This document shows positions 14,933-16,386 of a DNA stretch of 16,386 nucleotides, piece by piece. This DNA comes from an uncultured Eubacteriales bacterium. Lineage in GTDB: Bacteria > Bacillota > Clostridia > Monoglobales > Monoglobaceae. Every line of letters begins with the position of its first letter. Position 1 is the first letter of the stretch. The stretch spans positions 1 to 16,386 of the forward strand of contig URTH01000020.1 of NCBI GenBank assembly GCA_900550775.1, given 5' to 3'. Under the pieces are notes generated by a model that was not told the origin of the DNA, did not search any database, and saw nothing but the letters and a program-made list of their open reading frames with translations. A program made the translations under genes and the position numbers.

Positions 14933-15916
14933 ATGAAATACTATTTAGGAATCGATATTGGTTCGGTCAGCACAAATGTCATCGCCATGACAGAGGATTA
15001 CGAGGTATGTTTTAACGAGTATATCCGTGCCAACGGTCAGCCGCTGGAGAGCGTAAAAAAGGGAATGAACGCGCTGCGCCAAAAGCTCGGCTGCAAGGAC
15101 GAGGATATTTTGGGCATCGGCACAACCGGCAGCGGCCGTGAACTGGCCGGGGTTCTGGTCGGCGCCGACGTGATAAAGAATGAGATTACGGCACACGCAA
15201 CGGCAACGCTGCACTATCACCCGGATGCGTCCACCATCTTTGAGATCGGCGGTCAGGATTCCAAAATCATTATTTTGCAGGACGGCATGGTGACGGACTT
15301 TGCGATGAACACCGTCTGTGCGGCAGGAACCGGCTCCTTTTTGGATCACCAGGCAGAACGCCTTGGCATTCCGATTGAGCAGTTTGGCGACATGGCGCTG
15401 TCCGCCGAGGCGGATGTGCGGATTGCCGGCCGCTGTACCGTGTTTGCGGAATCCGATATGATTGCAAAGCAGCAGTACGGATTTTCTAAGGCAGAAATCA
15501 TTAAGGGTCTGTGCAGCGCACTGGTTCGGAACTATATTAACAACCTGGGCAGAGGCAAGACGTTAAAGCCGCCGTATATCTTCCAGGGTGGCGTTGCGGC
15601 CAACAAGGGCATCCGCGCGGCATTTGAGCAGGAGGTCGGCCACGAGGTTGTGATTCCCAAGTATTATAACGTGATGGGTGCGATCGGCTGTGCAATCCTT
15701 GCTAAAGAACAGATGGAGCAGACCGGCGCCGCACCGGCGTTTAAGGGCTTTGACCGGCTGTCCCTAGAGTTTCGGCCGACCAGCTTTGAGTGTAACGATT
15801 GCCCCAATATGTGTGAGGTCATTAAGGTAGTGTCGGAGGGCGAAACCCTGGCGGTCTGGGGCGATAAATGCGGAAAGTACGCCGGGACAAGCCGTGCGGC
15901 AAGAAAGAGATCCTAG
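14933..15916 (+). CDS. BcrA/BadF/HgdC-type ATP-dependent activase with a four-cysteine C-terminal module
   Basis: ASKHA-fold ATPase, normally a homodimer bridged by one 4Fe-4S cluster, that couples ATP hydrolysis to injection of low-potential electrons into a partner. The product is 327 residues. The phosphate loop GIDIGSVSTN is at 6-15, followed by GTTGSGREL and FEIGGQDSKI. Cys129 (NTVCAAGTGSF) and Cys168 (AGRCTVFAESD) are 39 residues apart, the spacing of Cys127 and Cys166 in Acidaminococcus HgdC. FQGGVAANKG closes the nucleotide site. After the usual end (about 260) comes a tail with Cys287-x2-Cys290-x3-Cys294 and Cys313, which plain HgdC lacks. AGGAGG (14920-14925) is 7 nt before ATG, and the previous gene ends 21 nt upstream. 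Oxygen-sensitive by family knowledge. Confidence 0.92.
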   Translation: MKYYLGIDIGSVSTNVIAMTEDYEVCFNEYIRANGQPLESVKKGMNALRQKLGCKDEDILGIGTTGSGRELAGVLVGADVIKNEITAHATATLHYHPDASTIFEIGGQDSKIIILQDGMVTDFAMNTVCAAGTGSFLDHQAERLGIPIEQFGDMALSAEADVRIAGRCTVFAESDMIAKQQYGFSKAEIIKGLCSALVRNYINNLGRGKTLKPPYIFQGGVAANKGIRAAFEQEVGHEVVIPKYYNVMGAIGCAILAKEQMEQTGAAPAFKGFDRLSLEFRPTSFECNDCPNMCEVIKVVSEGETLAVWGDKCGKYAGTSRAARKRS

Positions 15917-15927
15917 GAGGGATAAGT

Positions 15928-16185
15928 ATGGCAAGTTATACGTATCGGACGCGCGGCGTATGCGCGCGTGAGATTTCGTTTGAGATTGACGGTGATACCG
16001 TGCATCATGTACGGTTTTCCTCCGGCTGTAACGGAAACACCCAGGGGATTTCCGCGCTGGTTGAGGGTATGCCGGTGGATAAGGTGATCGCACTTTTGCA
16101 TGGCATCAATTGTAACGGGAAGGGAACTTCCTGCCCGGATCAGCTGGCAAATGCCTTAAAAGAGGCAAAGGACGGCAATCTGTAA
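15928..16185 (+). CDS. Four-cysteine TSCPD domain protein (TIGR03905-like)
   Basis: Small protein of 85 residues with four cysteines: Cys12 (RGVCARE), Cys34 (SSGCNGNTQG), Cys62 (INCNGKG) and Cys69 in the diagnostic GTSCPDQLA. This matches the short stand-alone family TIGR03905 of anaerobes, related to the TSCPD domain at the C-terminus of B12-dependent ribonucleotide reductases. Its biochemical role is not known; the cysteines suggest metal or iron-sulfur binding. The start is ATG 15928, because AGGAGGG (15915-15921) is 6 nt upstream. A longer in-frame start at 15868 would overlap the activase. The ribosome binding site overlaps the activase stop (15914-15916), so translation is probably coupled and it is the last gene of the operon. 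Confidence 0.88.
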   Translation: MASYTYRTRGVCAREISFEIDGDTVHHVRFSSGCNGNTQGISALVEGMPVDKVIALLHGINCNGKGTSCPDQLANALKEAKDGNL

Positions 16186-16386
16186 ACCGACGATATTGAC
16201 GCTTGATGCTTCGAGACTGCCCCCAAAGTCAGTTTTCAGCAAGATATTGCTTTGAATCAATTGCCCCAAGCCCGCGTCACATCTGCCTGCGCAGTGGCTC
16301 GATTTGACAAAAACCGTCAAACCATCGCCTAGGCTTCGGCGCTGCTCCTTTTCCCAAAAATCAAGTAAGATTTTTGGGAGACCCTA
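16186..16386. repeat. Gene-free stretch with several inverted repeats, probable intergenic repeat element
   Basis: No ORF with a ribosome binding site is seen. Inverted repeats include GACT (16215-16218) with AGTC (16227-16230), AGCAA with TTGCT (16238-16251), TTTGAC (16303-16308) with GTCAAA (16316-16321), and a perfect 11-bp stem TCCCAAAAATC (16352-16362) with GATTTTTGGGA (16369-16379). None is followed by a U-tract, so no clear terminator for the activase operon is present. Dense small palindromes at the end of an operon suggest an interspersed repeat or MITE-like element, cut by the window edge. Copy number cannot be judged here. Confidence 0.35.

Noticed and set aside
1..16386. CRISPR arrays, tRNA or rRNA genes, transposases, phage genes
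   Set aside because: No regularly spaced repeats, no tRNA cloverleaf or rRNA-like stretch, and no transposase, integrase or phage protein was seen on either strand.

Overview
The window is chromosomal DNA from a low-to-moderate GC Gram-positive anaerobe, most likely a class Clostridia member (Oscillospirales-like is my best guess). Three things point there: a division/cell-wall (dcw) cluster with no ftsA in front of ftsZ, strong AGGAGG ribosome binding sites with some GTG and TTG starts, and an oxygen-sensitive activase system of the 2-hydroxyacyl-CoA dehydratase type. The MurE DNPR motif indicates meso-diaminopimelate peptidoglycan. The taxonomic call is inference.

Left part (1-10790): the dcw cluster, all on the + strand. 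It starts with the tail of a PASTA-domain penicillin-binding protein (SpoVD/FtsI-like), then murE, murF, mraY, ftsW, murG, murA, ftsQ/divIB and ftsZ. Together these make UDP-MurNAc-pentapeptide (MurE, MurF, with MurA at the committed step), load it on the lipid carrier (MraY), add GlcNAc (MurG), polymerise it (FtsW with a class B PBP) and organise the division septum (DivIB, FtsZ). murD, murC, murB and ftsA are not in the cluster. Most gaps are 70-150 bp and hold a strong hairpin without a U-tract, close to the next ribosome binding site. ftsZ has its own sigma-A promoter in an AT-rich gap and is closed by an intrinsic terminator, followed by a second one.

Middle (10865-12274, - strand): a cytoplasmic class C beta-lactamase-like serine hydrolase of unknown substrate. 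It converges on ftsZ and is driven by a near-consensus promoter.

Right part (12487-16185, + strand): a promoter and a long structured leader, then a four-gene operon. The genes are a DUF2229/COG3580-type protein, an HgdB-like cysteine-rich dehydratase-family protein, a BcrA/BadF/HgdC-type ATP-dependent activase with an extra four-cysteine tail, and an 85-residue four-cysteine TSCPD protein (TIGR03905-like). It looks like a split version of the large fused CoA-enzyme activase proteins of Clostridia, an ATP-driven low-potential electron-transfer system of unknown substrate. No ordinary dehydratase substrate subunits lie beside it. This is the least understood part of the window.

The last 200 bp (16186-16386) have no gene. 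They hold several small inverted repeats and end in a near-perfect 11-bp hairpin, which looks like an interspersed intergenic repeat.
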